Positions 37,451-48,485 of a stretch of 64,000 bases of DNA are shown here, piece after piece. How positions within the stretch are numbered: position 1 is the first letter of the stretch; every line of letters begins with the position of its first letter. The notes below the pieces were generated by a model that did not search any database, had not been told where the DNA came from, and saw nothing but the letters and a program-made list of their open reading frames with translations. A program made the translations under genes and the position numbers. Source of the DNA: Tamarix chinensis (lineage: Eukaryota; Streptophyta; Magnoliopsida; Caryophyllales; Tamaricaceae); the NCBI GenBank assembly GCA_030549775.1, contig CM060180.1, forward strand, positions 80,569,672-80,633,671, in the 5' to 3' direction.

Positions 37451-38244
37451 GGCAAGTAGTTGACCACTGCTGGGGGATAGAGATCTATGTTATGTTTTAG
37501 TTATGAGATAGACTAACTAGTTTAGATTATTTAGTTTAATGTGTTGGGATGTTTTTGATTTTTTCTGATTATTTAAACTTTTATCTTTCATTCTTTTATT
37601 TGGGTTTTGTAAATCTCTCTCTCCCTTCTATTTCAATCACATCCTTGTTATTATTAATGTTTTTGTTAGCGCATAGAATCTTTCGTTTGTCGTTCCATTT
37701 TACTCATATAAAAGATGTGATAATGATTATACCTCTTCCATAGGTAATATACGGATAACATTTCTTTTTTTTTTCCCATCTTGTCTTCAAAATAAAAGTT
37801 TCTATTAAAAACATGGAGTGTTACAACATAGCCTTAATCATACTAGCTTCTTTTGCGTCTATCTTCTTTGTCTCTTCCATATCGTTTTGCCACTCGAAGC
37901 CTTCAAGCCCTATTAACGAATTTATTATCCGTTTTTCTCTCTTCCTCTTGAATATGTTATATCATTCAATTTTCTTTCACTAAAAACAAAATAATTTCAG
38001 ATCTATATATTATCATATTTGAATCTTACATCATCATTCCGTTAAGTTATATTTGTATTTAGCTGAATAGTTTGATATATAGCATTATGATATGTACCCT
38101 GCGTACAATTGTTTCATAGTTGCATATCAATAGTTGCATATCAACATTGACCGGTTCCTGATAAGGTTTGGTGTAATAGTAAATAATAATTTTTTGGTAT
38201 AAGAAGTTCTAAGTTTGAATTTCTTTTCCTTTTCTCTTCATATT
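37451..38244. other. Interval without recognised gene
   Basis: A pyrimidine-rich stretch at 37600..37780 and an ATGGAGTGTTACA motif at 37814..37826, which looks like a 3' LTR end of the giant family in plus orientation. The rest of such an LTR was not identified. Confidence 0.3.
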
Positions 38245-38260
38245 CACTACCACGGAAAGG

Positions 38261-38697
38261 GGTTTTAATAACGGTTATTTTATAGTTTTAATAACGGTTT
38301 TCAACCGTTATTGAATCGCCCGTTATTAAATCTTTAATAACGGTTCATAACCGTTATGAAAAATACACAAAAACCCGCGAATATGTGCGTAAACTTCATA
38401 TTTAATAACGGTTTTTACTTAAAAACCGTTGTTAAAAAGGAGCTTTTAATAACGGTTCTAATGAAAACCGTTATTAAAGCTGGAGTTTTAATAACGGTTC
38501 TTATTAAAACCGTTATTAAAAACTGGAGTTTTAATAACGGTTCTTAAGAAAACCGTTATTAAAAACTGGAGTTTTAATAACGGTTCTTATGAAAACCGTT
38601 ATTAAAACCTACGTTTTAATAACGGTTTTAATCAGAACCGTTATTAAAACAAGGTTTTAATAACGGTTTTTATAAGAACCGTTATTAAAACTCCAAT
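38261..38697. repeat. CACTA left subterminal hairpin array
   Basis: About 20 copies of the TTTTAATAACGGTT unit, alternating forward and reverse so that successive pairs form stems of about 14 bp with 4 to 10-bp loops. The pairs in 38440..38697 are the best preserved, each pair spanning about 36 to 40 bp. Confidence 0.92.
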
Positions 38698-38991
38698 TTT
38701 TTTTTTAGTTTTTGCAGTTTTGTTCCTGCCCACATACACATTTGTATGTTCAAATAATTACCAAATCTGCATTGTAAAACAACATCAATTGATAACAAAT
38801 CTGCAATCACACCATAATTTCAATCAATCCCTTGTTAATACACCAGACATATATACTCAAGAATCAAAATTAGTAGGCATACCACAACTTGGTAGCTCTA
38901 CACCAAAGCAAAATGTCATAAATCTAGCTTAGAAGACTTAAAGACATAGACAAAATACAAACATGAACATGCTTGGCCCATTGCATAATAA

Positions 38992-39120
38992 TCATTCTGA
39001 ATCATCGGAATGTAGCTCGTCTTCTTCACTTGAACCCTTAAAAACTTCAATTTCATCATCATCATCATCTTCTTCACTTGAAAATCTGGTTCCAGTAGCT
39101 CTTTGGAGGTACCTAAAGCT
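38992..39120 (-). pseudogene. Acidic C-terminal protein tail inside the CACTA element
   Basis: A minus-strand frame of about 43 codons ending in TGA at 38992..38994. It encodes RFSSEEDDDDDEIEVF and then GSSEEDELHSDDSE. An in-frame stop lies just upstream and a possible splice acceptor (GATGAG) follows it, so this could be a last exon. Acidic tails occur in various nuclear and transposon proteins. It may be what remains of a transposon gene or a captured host exon. Identity unknown. Confidence 0.3.
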
Positions 39121-39817
39121 CTTGTCTCATCCATAATTACACGGAATTGGCATAATTACATTAAGAAAAGGCCCTAAAAATATGAGGCCAAAATGGCATA
39201 ATTACACGGAATTGGCATAATAACAAAAAAAACCTCAATTTAGAGGCCAAAATGGCATTTTCTGGGCTCCGATATTGCCCAAACCGGCTCCGCCAATTTG
39301 CCACGTCGTAGATCTCAAAACAATACCCAAAATAGCCTCCTAGATCACCTAAATCCGAGGTCGCATGAAAAAGTTATGACCCTCCAAAGTTTGCAGTTGA
39401 ATCTAGCTCTAAATAACCTCAATAATGTCTTCTCTTTTGTTTATTATGGTTGTAGCTCTAAATAATGTTCTCCATACAAAAAAATACAACATTCAACAAC
39501 GAACAACAAAATTTTCAGCAAACACATTCAACAACATATTTTCGAACGAAACCCTAGCAACATGCATTTATATAAGTAGATAAAAAGTTACGAGAGGAAG
39601 AACAAACACATATATAAAGTGTCAGCTAGCTTCGGAACAATGGCAGAGGCGCGGTGGAGAGTTGGCGGTGCGAGGGTTTCCTTTACTTGAGAGGAACTGG
39701 TGTGGTGGTGCGAGGGTTTGCAAGGAGAAGGAGAGCAAGTGAACGAAGGTGCAGAGAATCTGAAAATTTTGGCACGAAATAGAACTGAACTGAATGAAAT
39801 ATAAGTTTGATTTTTGG

Positions 39818-40118
39818 GTTTTAATAACGGTTCCTGAAAGAACCGTTATTAAAACATCTTTTAATAACGGTTCTCTCAGGAACCGTTATTAAAACTTTCA
39901 GACTTTTGATAACGGTTCCTTTCAAGAACCGTTATCAAAACCTCTTTTAATAACGGTTCTTTCAAGAACCGTTATTAAAACATCCGTGTAAATTTTAACA
40001 TTGCCCTTTTAATAACGGTTTTTACTATAACCGTTATCAAAACTATCCCGCCCATAAATTTTCACGCATTTGACAACGGTTTTTGAACTACCGTTATTAA
40101 TATCCCGTTATTATTTCC
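39818..40118. repeat. CACTA right subterminal hairpin array
   Basis: About 13 further TAATAACGGTT-type units, again in alternating orientation, some with variants TGATAACGG or TGACAACGG. Together with the left array it leaves about 1.1 kb of unique centre. Confidence 0.9.
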
Positions 40119-40137
40119 CGTTTTCGTAGTAGTGATT

Positions 40138-40940
40138 GTAATACATTTAAAGTGTCATTACTTACATGATAATTTATAATTATCTTTAAAATTTTCTATA
40201 AATCTAAAAAAAATTAAGATCGAACAAAAGCCGTTAAAATAGTGCACTATATGAATATTCATGCTTTTAGTTTATATATTTATATGAATTGTATGCTGCT
40301 GTGCTTAGATCTAAGACTGAACCAGGTCCAGCCGTCGTGCTCTCAGCATTCAGTAGCATGTAAATGCAACATTTGCATGGCGTACGTGATCAACTAAATT
40401 CATTATTATTTGAGTTCCGCCCGACCTACAATGGCGCATAGTGGACATCGTCCTCTCGTCTTATCCTCAAACAGTGGACCTGGTTTGGTTTCCTACTCTG
40501 CGGTTAGTGACTGGCAGTACTTGACGTAGTAAACTACATTGTTCCTAAACGAACGGCCAAACATACTTAGCACTTCCCAAGCGGAAAAGATGACTAGTTT
40601 GGAATCTGCTTTGGTATAAGAAAGTTAATCCGCTTATCCTAAAATTCATGTCCCTAAAACACAGGAGTAGATCAATTAACGCAATATTTGTCTTCGGAAA
40701 ACAATATAATGTCTAATAAAAATGAAATACACACTTCGATTACACAGAGATGCTTGATGGCAACTATTTTATCAACACAAATTGTCAAAAAAAAAAAAAA
40801 CAATAGAAAAAACGAGAGCTTAGTATATAATAATAATAATGACCAAGCTCACCCTTTTTCCATTGTGCTAGGAAAAGACAGAAATATTAACATGACTAAT
40901 AGACGGAGGTGTGTGTGAGAGTGACTAGTTTAAATATCAC
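40138..40940. other. Apparently unique intergenic DNA
   Basis: More balanced composition than its surroundings (40300..40620 in particular) and no repeat family recognised. The open frame 40688..40918 is Asn/Lys-rich with a poly-A-derived KKKKNN run and no motif, so it is not called. Confidence 0.4.
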
Positions 40941-40948
40941 TCTTAGTG

Positions 40949-41182
40949 CTCGATTGGTATTGGGGTAATTAGGGTGGAAAAATTACCCTCATATTTTATA
41001 TATCTTATATAATTTATTTAAAATTAAACATTTTTATTCTAATAAATACCCATTTTAGATCTTAATTTGATCTAAAATGGGTATTTCATTAAAAAAATAT
41101 TTATTATTATTAAATAATTAATATAAGAGGTACAAAATAAAGGAAAATTTTTTTCACCCCTATTACCCCCATACCAAACAAG
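40949..41182. mobile_element. hAT-like MITE, about 234 bp
   Basis: Terminal inverted repeats: left CTCGATTGGTATTGGGG, right (reverse complement) CTTGTTTGGTATGGGGG, extending imperfectly over about 28 bp. Flanks TCTTAGTG and CCCTAGTG form an imperfect 8-bp duplication, fitting hAT. The interior is AT-rich and non-coding. The TSD mismatch leaves the superfamily assignment open. Confidence 0.55.
41044..41086. other. Perfect 18-bp stem hairpin within the MITE
   Basis: AAATACCCATTTTAGATC pairs with GATCTAAAATGGGTATTT around a 7-nt loop. A transcript through it could fold into a short stem. Confidence 0.9.
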
Positions 41183-41340
41183 CCCTAGTGTTTTAATGCC
41201 ATGGGAGTGAAAAAAAAATTGTTGTATTTTATATTTTTTATATTAACCACTTAAAAATAAAAATGATTTTTAATAAAATATTTATTTTAAAACAAATTAA
41301 TAATTATAATGAATATTTATTTATTTATTTTTACTTATAC

Positions 41341-42142
41341 TGTTGTGGGTCCAGCCCACATGTATTAATAAAGTGTTTATTTTATTTTATCCTAATGAAT
41401 GGGCATTTGATAGCATTTTACTAATCTTAGATTAAGTCCAACTTGGGCTTATTATTTGGGCTTCTTAATTAAGCCTTTGGTATAAATACTTGCTGTACAA
41501 AGTAGGGCAGCAAGTGAGGATGTGAATTCAGAAAGTCACACACACAATTAGAAGCAAAAGAAGAGAGGAAGATAAAGGGTTGGAGAGAAGAGTGATTTGC
41601 AATTTTTTAAGAACAGCTTTCGGAAAGTTATCGATTGCTGGAGTTTTCACCGTTGGATTTTGCTGAAATTTGGTAAGATTGTTGGGAACACATAGGGTCT
41701 CATTTTGAACAGTTGGATCGTCGTTTTGAGATCTGGTTTATCTGTTATTGAAGCGGGACTGAACCTCTGATTTGTGGTAATATTATTCACCTTTGATCTC
41801 TTCTTACTTAATCTCTTATGTATGTTCTTGTTAGTGGGTTGTGAATTGTTGTGAACCTGATTTGGGTGGTTCATTTTTCCCTCAATTTATCATAATAAGA
41901 GAAGGAAATAGGGTGGACTCCTCAAACGTCCCGTGGTTTTTACTCTTCACATCGAAGGGGTTTTCCACGTATAAATCGTGTGTTGATTGGTTTATTTTTC
42001 TGATCTATTTGCTTATGCTTGCTGCCCATAATTGGTGAATTACTTTGGTGAATTATTTGTGGTAGATTTGAGTTTATTATTTGGTTGATTGTCTTGGTGT
42101 TGATCCTTGTGGATGTTGTCGTATACTACCCAGGCCCTTTCA
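41341..42142 (+). mobile_element. 5' LTR of the copia element
   Basis: 802 bp, from TGTTGTGGGTCC to CCCTTTCA. It contains a TATAAATAC box at about 41482. By-eye comparison with 51221..52023 gives roughly 55 substitutions and one indel, about 7%. Confidence 0.95.
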
Positions 42143-42143
42143 A

Positions 42144-42157
42144 CTAGTATCAGAGCT
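42144..42157 (+). other. Copia primer-binding site
   Basis: CTAGTATCAGAGCT lies one base from the LTR end. It matches the TGGTATCAGAGC type for initiator methionine tRNA with one visible change. Confidence 0.8.
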
Positions 42158-42179
42158 AAGGTTTAATTTGATTGTTATT

Positions 42180-42950
42180 ATGGAGTATAATAGTAGCAAT
42201 TCAATGGTTAAATTGACATCAACCAATTATTCCATCTGGAGACCGATGATGGAGGATTTATTATACTGTAAAGACTTGTTTGACCCAATTTATTCAATCA
42301 CAAATGATGATGGCACCATTAGTAAACCTGCAAAACCTGAAAAGATAGAAGATAGAGATTGGGCAAAGATGAAAAGAAAAGCTTTGGGGACTATTAGACA
42401 ATGGATTGATATTAGTCTTTTTAACCATATGTCTCAGAAGTCCGACCCATATGATCTGTGGAAGAAATTGGAGGGTCTTTATGAAAGAAAGACCGCTCAT
42501 AACAAAGCTTCATTAATTAAGAGACTTGTTAATTTGAAACTGAAAAGTGGAAAGTCAGTGTCAGAACATCTTAGTGACTTCCAGGACATCATTAACAAGT
42601 TGACTAACATGAAAATTGTTCTTGATGATGAATTGCAGGCTTTGTTCTTGTTGAGTTCTTTGCCAGATAGTTGGGAAACTTTGGTTGTGACTATTAGTAA
42701 CTCTACTCCGGATGGTGTGCTATCATTGGATGTGATCAAAGAAAGCATGTTCAATGAAGAGATAAGAAGAAAGGAGATAGGAGTTGATAATTCACAAGCT
42801 CTTGTTGTTGAAAACAGAGGAAGAGGCAAGAGTCGAGGTCCCAGACGGCGTGGCAATTCAAAAGAAAGGTCCAAGTCCAGAGAAAAGGAGACTAAGACAT
42901 GTCATTATTGTAAGAAACCTGGCCACTTGAAAAAGTTTTGCTACAAGTGA
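42180..42950 (+). pseudogene. Copia gag (ends at premature stop)
   Basis: The start at 42180 (MEYNSSNS) fits copia gag and lies shortly after the PBS. The open frame extends upstream into the LTR but that part is not gag. It contains NYSIWRPMMEDLL near the start, the LYERKTAHNKASLI block, LSSLPDSWETLV, a basic region, and a zinc knuckle CHYCKKPGHLKKFC (C-x2-C-x4-H-x4-C) at the end. TGA at 42948..42950 interrupts what continues in the same frame as the protease part, so it is a nonsense change within gag-pol, not the natural end. Gag would package the element RNA. Confidence 0.92.
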
Positions 42951-43573
42951 AAGAGAGAGCAAGGCAAGATGCAAAATTCACAAAAGGAGGGAGATGATAA
43001 AAATACTGCAGCAACCGCTTCTAAAAGGGATGATGAGGTCACTTTGATTTGTGCAACTAATGATTATAATCATGTTGAGAGTTTAGATTCAGAGTGGCTT
43101 GTAGATACAAGAGCTTCATACCATTGTGTTCCCAAAAGGGAGTACTTCATGAACTACCAAGCTGGTGATTTTGGTAGTGTTAAGATGGGAAACCAGAGCT
43201 CAACAAGCATTGTTGGGTTAAGTGATGTTCGTGTGAAAACGAGTGTTGGGTGCATGCTTACATTGAAAAATGTGCGCCATATTCCTGATCTACGCCTTAA
43301 CTTGTTATCTCCAAATATCCTTGATCAATAAGGTTTTCGACATACCTTTGGTGATGGCAAGTGGAAATTATCCAAGGGTTCTATGAAAGTTGCTCGAGGC
43401 GAGTTGTGTTGTTCTTTATACAAGACATACTTGAGTGTGTTTTCTGGTGAGTTGAATGCAGTGGAAGAAAAGAACTCTCCTAATTTGTGGCTTCAAAGGC
43501 TAGGACATATGAGTGACAAGGGGTTGAAATTGTTAGTAGGTAAAGCTCTTATTCCTGTTGATAAAACTATTTC
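42951..43573 (+). pseudogene. Copia protease and GAG-pre-integrase segment
   Basis: Same frame as gag. The protease core reads WLVDTRASYH, where the family has DTGAS or a close variant. The catalytic-loop Gly is changed to Arg, so activity is doubtful. VRHIPDLRLNLLS follows. A TAA at 43329..43331 interrupts the frame, which continues to LWLQRLGHMSDKGL, the start of the pre-integrase zinc domain. It stops abruptly at the insertion point at 43573. Confidence 0.9.
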
Positions 43574-43997
43574 TGTAACACCCCCAAAATTCACTACTGA
43601 AAAATTTCGTTAATTAAAAAGGAAATTAGCGGAAGCAAATAAATAAAATGTGAACTTTGGGAGTATTACCGCCACACTTAGTACTAGACCGGTTCACTCA
43701 TATTGTTCCAGTACTAAGGGCTAAGGCTAAAGGAAAATGAAATACAACTTGCAAGAAATTCAACATACTTAAATTAGAGTAGCGCATCAAATAGTTTACA
43801 AGAATAACATCTACCAATGATGGTTACTTAAACAGCATTAACATTAAAAACCAGGAGTTTAAAAGAGAAAGAGAAAACCCTAACGATACCGGATAACTCC
43901 TTACTCTCTTTCCCGTAGCCCACTTAAGTAGCACCTGAAAATACCTACAAGGGCACTGCCCATTGAATAGGCAGGGGCCCCATAAAGGGAATCCCTT

Positions 43998-44013
43998 CAG
44001 TACTACGGTACTG
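43998..44013. other. LTR-family hairpin in copy A
   Basis: CAGTACTACGGTACTG: a CAGTAC/GTACTG inverted repeat with a short loop, followed by AGTAACC. Same place and surroundings as in the other copies. Confidence 0.8.
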
Positions 44014-44261
44014 AGTAACCCTTTAATACCACACTTAAAGATAGGCCCGCATACGGCACATAATGCAAGCTACATACATAAATAATGAGAGATGCATACA
44101 TAACAATAACATACATAATAATTTATAAGTCACGATCGATACTTTTGGACCTTAAGCCATGTCATAGTGTAAAATCGATATATTCGGGCCTTAAGCCATT
44201 ATTTCGTCATCATTCAATGAGTCTCATATTTTATATCCATGTGAGTGCGATAACCCCACTA

Positions 44262-44705
44262 TTATAGCCGGTGGACCGGAAGTAAACACACAGGGCAGAA
44301 CGCCTCTGACCACTATGATTGCCAGTGGACCGGAAGATAAATATACAAGGCAGAACGCCTCTGACCACTATTATTTGCCGGTGGACCGGTCTGGCCCCGA
44401 CTCACATGGTGTTCCACTATAAGTGATTAGTATTTTTCCATGACTTTATTCACATATAATACTGGTTTTATTGAGCTCGGGACCCCCACTATTATTGTCG
44501 GTGGACCGGAATATATATAAAATCATCATCCAGGGCACAACGCTCATGGCCACTATTATAACCGGTGGACCGGGATATATAAAGAATCATCATCCAGGGC
44601 ACAACGCTCCTGGCCACTATTATAACCGGTGGACCGGGATATATAAAGAATCATCATCTAGGGCACAACGCTCCTGGTCACTATTATAACCGGTGGACCG
44701 GTACT
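44262..44705. repeat. ACCGGTGGACCGG tandem array in copy A
   Basis: About seven units, most with CACTATTATAACCGG followed by TGGACCGG, with 55 to 65-bp spacing. They form two blocks separated by the GGTGTTCCACTATAAGTG segment. The last three units (44540..44700) are nearly identical, suggesting recent local duplication. Confidence 0.9.
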
Positions 44706-45419
44706 CAATATCATAATCATCTGGGCCCGACTCATTAATATACCACTTTCAATAATAGTATCTTTCCTTTCTTTAATCAACACATCAATCATATTTATTT
44801 GCCTCGGATAGGAGATCAATAACCCGAGACACAAAGGTACACCGGTCGTACCGGTGCATATAAGCTACTCAGTACCCTTCAACCACGAACCCAAGGACGC
44901 AAAGCTATCCTGGTCGTACCGGTGCATAAAGCTAACTCAGTACCTACCGACAAGGACACCTAATCCATAAGTATGCATACCCCCTAACTAGGTCCGTAGA
45001 GCTAGAAAGAGTAACATATAGGGCTTGGCTGGGGCACAAAGGCACACCAGCAAATACCAGAATAATCGTGGACTAAACCACGTCCTTTGGGTAGCGACCC
45101 CTAAGGAGTCACGATTCCCGATCTTGAGGTCTTTCACATTAAGTAATAGTGTCTTAATTAAAGTGATCACGAAAAGCACATAATCAGATACTTATTCACT
45201 TTCAGTCGTTCTGATATCATTAATCGTTTCTTATTCAGATGATTATCCAGGATATCATAGAGAAACCCACTAAGGTCATACTAATTATCAAATACTCTTA
45301 CTTGGCTAATCAGCATTATTTGAATCATATTATAATGTTCCACAATCACAACGACATGTTAGGTACGAAATACTCATTTACCCTTACTTATATAATTGTT
45401 AAGTCATCCCTTCCTTACT

Positions 45420-46330
45420 TGATAAATTACCATATTACCCTTTAGGTTGCATAATTACCAGATTACCCCTTATCCAATTTAGATTACCAAATTGTCTCCT
45501 ACACTTTTTAGATCACCATTCACCTCTCATAATTGCTACACTTAACATATGTCCCATTTGGTTGATTAGATTACCAAATTGCCCTTCTCCTTTGGTATAA
45601 TTACTAAATTGCCCTTGAGTTGGATAAATTACCCAATTACCCTCCTTCATTATCATGATTACTATTTTTCCCCTTTAGTTGGTTAAATAATTACCAATTT
45701 GCCCTTCTCTATCATCATAATTACCGAATTGCCCCTTAGTTGATTAAATTACCAAATTACCCTTTCCATTGTCATAATTACCATTCTACCCTTCTCCATA
45801 TTTATAATTATAATTTTATCCTTCTCCATATTTATAATTATTATATTGCCCTTCTCCATTAATAAAATTACCATAATGCCCTTTAATTGGTTAATTTACC
45901 AAATTACCCTCTCTATTAACATAATTATCCAATTACCCCTTTTTAATCATAATTTAATTACCAATTTATTCCTTGTCATTATCATTATTACCAAGTTACC
46001 CCTTACTTCCGAATTTTCCATAAACATCCTTTTATTTACAAAATTACCATAATACCCCTCACTCATAAAATTACCATAATACCCTAACTTCCATAATTAC
46101 CACAATACCCCTTTTACTTGTAAAATTACCATATTGCCCCTTTTCCTTCAAAATTACCCTAATACCCTTCTTTCTCACAACTTACAATTTTATCATTTTA
46201 CTTATTAATTATCATTTAACCCCTTTCCTTTGAAATTGCCAAATTACCCTTTTACTTATAAAATTACTGAAATACCCTTTTCACTTACAAAATTTCCACT
46301 CAACCCCTTTATTCACCATTTTTATGAATT
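45420..46330. repeat. Degenerate TTACCAAATTGCCCTT minisatellite
   Basis: About 30 loose repeats of roughly 24 to 32 bp, each holding an AATTACCA core followed by a CCCTT core. Strongly pyrimidine-biased and non-coding. Confidence 0.85.
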
Positions 46331-46929
46331 TACCAACACTACATAAAATAATGATGTTAGTACTTCATTCTTATCATCTAAGTCCACCAACATGTCATTA
46401 TTCAACATAATACTCATTAGCAACTACATACATTAGATCACATACTTCATAAGAATAATTACTAAAATACCCTTAGACAATAATATTACTCATGCATTAG
46501 CAACATAATACATCATAAACAAGCATTTAATATTTCCATCAATAATCAAACTTCTTCCTTAATTAACATACCTACATATGGCACAAAAGTTATCATGCTT
46601 TTCCTTTTCACCCAACAATATAAGAAACCATATGTATATCATGCTAAGCACACAAAACATGCATAAAATCATACTAAACCCCTAATGTGCTAGCATACGT
46701 TTTTCCATGTATTTAAGGGAGGATTAACGATTACCTTAATCCCGCAATATATCAAATCTTACCAAGCATAATTAGCAACTCAACACCTAAAAATAATATT
46801 AATCATTATTAGGTTAGAAGTAAGAAATTAAAGGATAAAAATTTATAAAACAAATTTATCTAATAATAATACACTTTAATTAAATATGAATATACCTCAA
46901 AATTTAACCAAATAAATTTCAAAATAAGG

Positions 46930-48170
46930 GGGAGCTCACGCTGCATGAGCAGCGTGAGTCTCATGTAGAAATAAGAGGGGAAAAGGCTCGAAGAGGGGTG
47001 AGGTAGAAGAGAGGAGAGGTGGCTTGGTTTAGGGACTTTAGGCTAGAAAAGAAGGTAGTTAGGGGAGGTTCTAAGTCAAGGGAATGGTGTAGAAGTGAAG
47101 AGGGGGTGTAGGTGGAGGCTTAGGGTGGTTTCACGGCGGTATAGGACAGTGGCGGCAGGGCGGCGAAGTTGGTTGCCGAGGTGGGTCGAGGTGGAGGGGT
47201 TGAGAAGGAAGGAAAAGGAGAGGGGTGAAAGGGTTGTTTTCGGCCAACTAAGGCATGGCAGTTGTAGAGGGGGTTGTAGGGTGTCGAATGGTGGGTTGGG
47301 TGGCGGCAGAGGTGGCCGGACGGCGGCGGAAGTGGCGGTTGCAGGTGGCTCGGCGTTAAGGGGAAAAACTGGGGAAAAAAAGAAAAGGGGTGGAGAAGGG
47401 AGGAAGTGTAGGGCTCGAAGGGGCTTGGGGGTCTCGTGGTGGTGTAGGGTGGTAGTAGGTGGTGGAAGATGGCGGCGCAGGGGTTGGGCTTGATGGTTCA
47501 AGCAGGGGCGGGCGGCGGTGATCAATAACCGGGAAAAAAAATGGGGAAGAAGGAAGGAGAGAGGAGGGAGCTCAGGGGAGGAGGAGGTGCTAAAAAAATG
47601 TGGGAAATGAAGACTGGAGAGATGAAGAAAAAGAAGAGGGAGAAGAGAGGGGGCAGCGGCTGGCCGGTGAGGGGGCGCAGGTGGCAAGGCTGGTCGGGTG
47701 GTAGGGGAAAGAGGGGGAAGAAGAAGGAAAGGGAGAGGGTCACGTGGGGTGTGGTCCAAGGGCCGGTTTGGCTCGAAAAAGGAAAGAAAATGACGGGGGA
47801 AGAGAGAGAGGGAGAGGGAGGTAGGTGGTGATGGCAGGTGGCGACAGTTGCAGGCGGCCGGACGCTCGACCATGGCAGAACTGGTGGTCGGGCATGGGAG
47901 AAGGAAGAAAGGGAGGAGAGGTGTTGGGCGGTTGGACCGGCGCAGGAAAAGAAGAGAGTCGGCCGGTCTAGGGAGAAAAATAAAAGGAAGGAGGCGGGCT
48001 GGGGAGATGGACGGCGCGCGAGGGAGAGACAGAGAGGAAGTGGGCCGAAGGCCCAATGCGCAGGGAGGGTTGGCCTGGCCGGGCAGCCTAAGGGAGGGGG
48101 AAAAGGGAAAAAGAAGAGAAGAAAAGGAAAAAGGGGGAAAAGGGAATGGAAAATGGGGAAAAATAAAATA
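46930..48170. repeat. GC-rich, purine-rich block of LTR copy A
   Basis: About 1.2 kb of G/A-rich DNA in an AT-rich setting. It gives long frames in several phases (47076..48056 minus, 47095..47493, 47541..47831, 47838..48176 plus) made of Pro/Leu/Ser or Arg/Gly/Lys. Their overlap and simple composition argue against genes. The same block recurs in the other giant LTRs. Confidence 0.75.
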
Positions 48171-48485
48171 AATTAATTTATAAAATCATAAAATGTAATA
48201 TTCTTGATAAATTATTTAGTTTAATAATTTAATTCATTATAATCTAATATATTAGTTTAAAAAGGATAAAGTTGGTAAAATATTAGTTTGAAAAATTATT
48301 TAAATAAAACAATATGATAAATAGCAAAATATTTATTTTTAATTTATTAAATACTCTTATCCAAATTTACATACTCTAAAATCCATAGAATAATTAAAAT
48401 AAATAATTTTACAAGCTAATTTTATTTCAAATAAAGTTATTTATTAAAATATAGGTTTTTGAAATTTTTGGGGGATAACAATTTC

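Larger units (their letters stand above)
38245..40134. mobile_element. Non-autonomous CACTA (En/Spm) transposon
   Basis: The left end starts CACTACCACGGAAA. The right end in reverse complement starts CACTACTACGAAAACGGG. Both are flanked by the 3-bp duplication ATT (38242..38244 and 40135..40137), the hallmark of the CACTA superfamily. Length is 1890 bp, too short for transposase genes. Both ends carry dense inverted TAATAACGGTT repeats, the kind of subterminal repeats bound by the TNPA-type protein in known CACTA elements. The middle (38720..39780) has no intact gene, only a possible acidic protein tail. Confidence 0.88.
43574..48480 (-). mobile_element. Giant gypsy solo LTR, copy A (4907 bp), inside the copia element
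   Basis: Begins TGTAACACCCCCAAAA and ends TTTTTGGGGGATAACA. It is flanked by ATTTC at 43569..43573 and 48481..48485, and removing it rejoins the copia zinc domain. It has no internal retrotransposon coding, so it is a solo LTR. Modules: hairpin at 43998, ACCGG array at 44262..44705, TTACCAAATTGCCC-type minisatellite at 45420..46330, GC-rich purine block at 46930..48170, AT-rich end. Orientation follows from the PBS next to copy C. Confidence 0.88.

Noticed and set aside
38261..40118. Regular short repeats that might be taken for a CRISPR array
   Set aside because: Units alternate in orientation, have no constant-length unique spacers, and lie inside a CACTA element with TSD in plant DNA.
40688..40918. 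76-codon plus-strand frame near the MITE
   Set aside because: Low-complexity Asn/Lys codons partly from a poly-A run, no motif, no promoter context seen.
47076..48056. 326-codon minus-strand open frame, Pro/Leu/Ser-rich
   Set aside because: Lies wholly in the purine-skewed GC block of a solo LTR. Several overlapping frames exist on both strands and the composition is explained by the DNA bias. No domain recognised.
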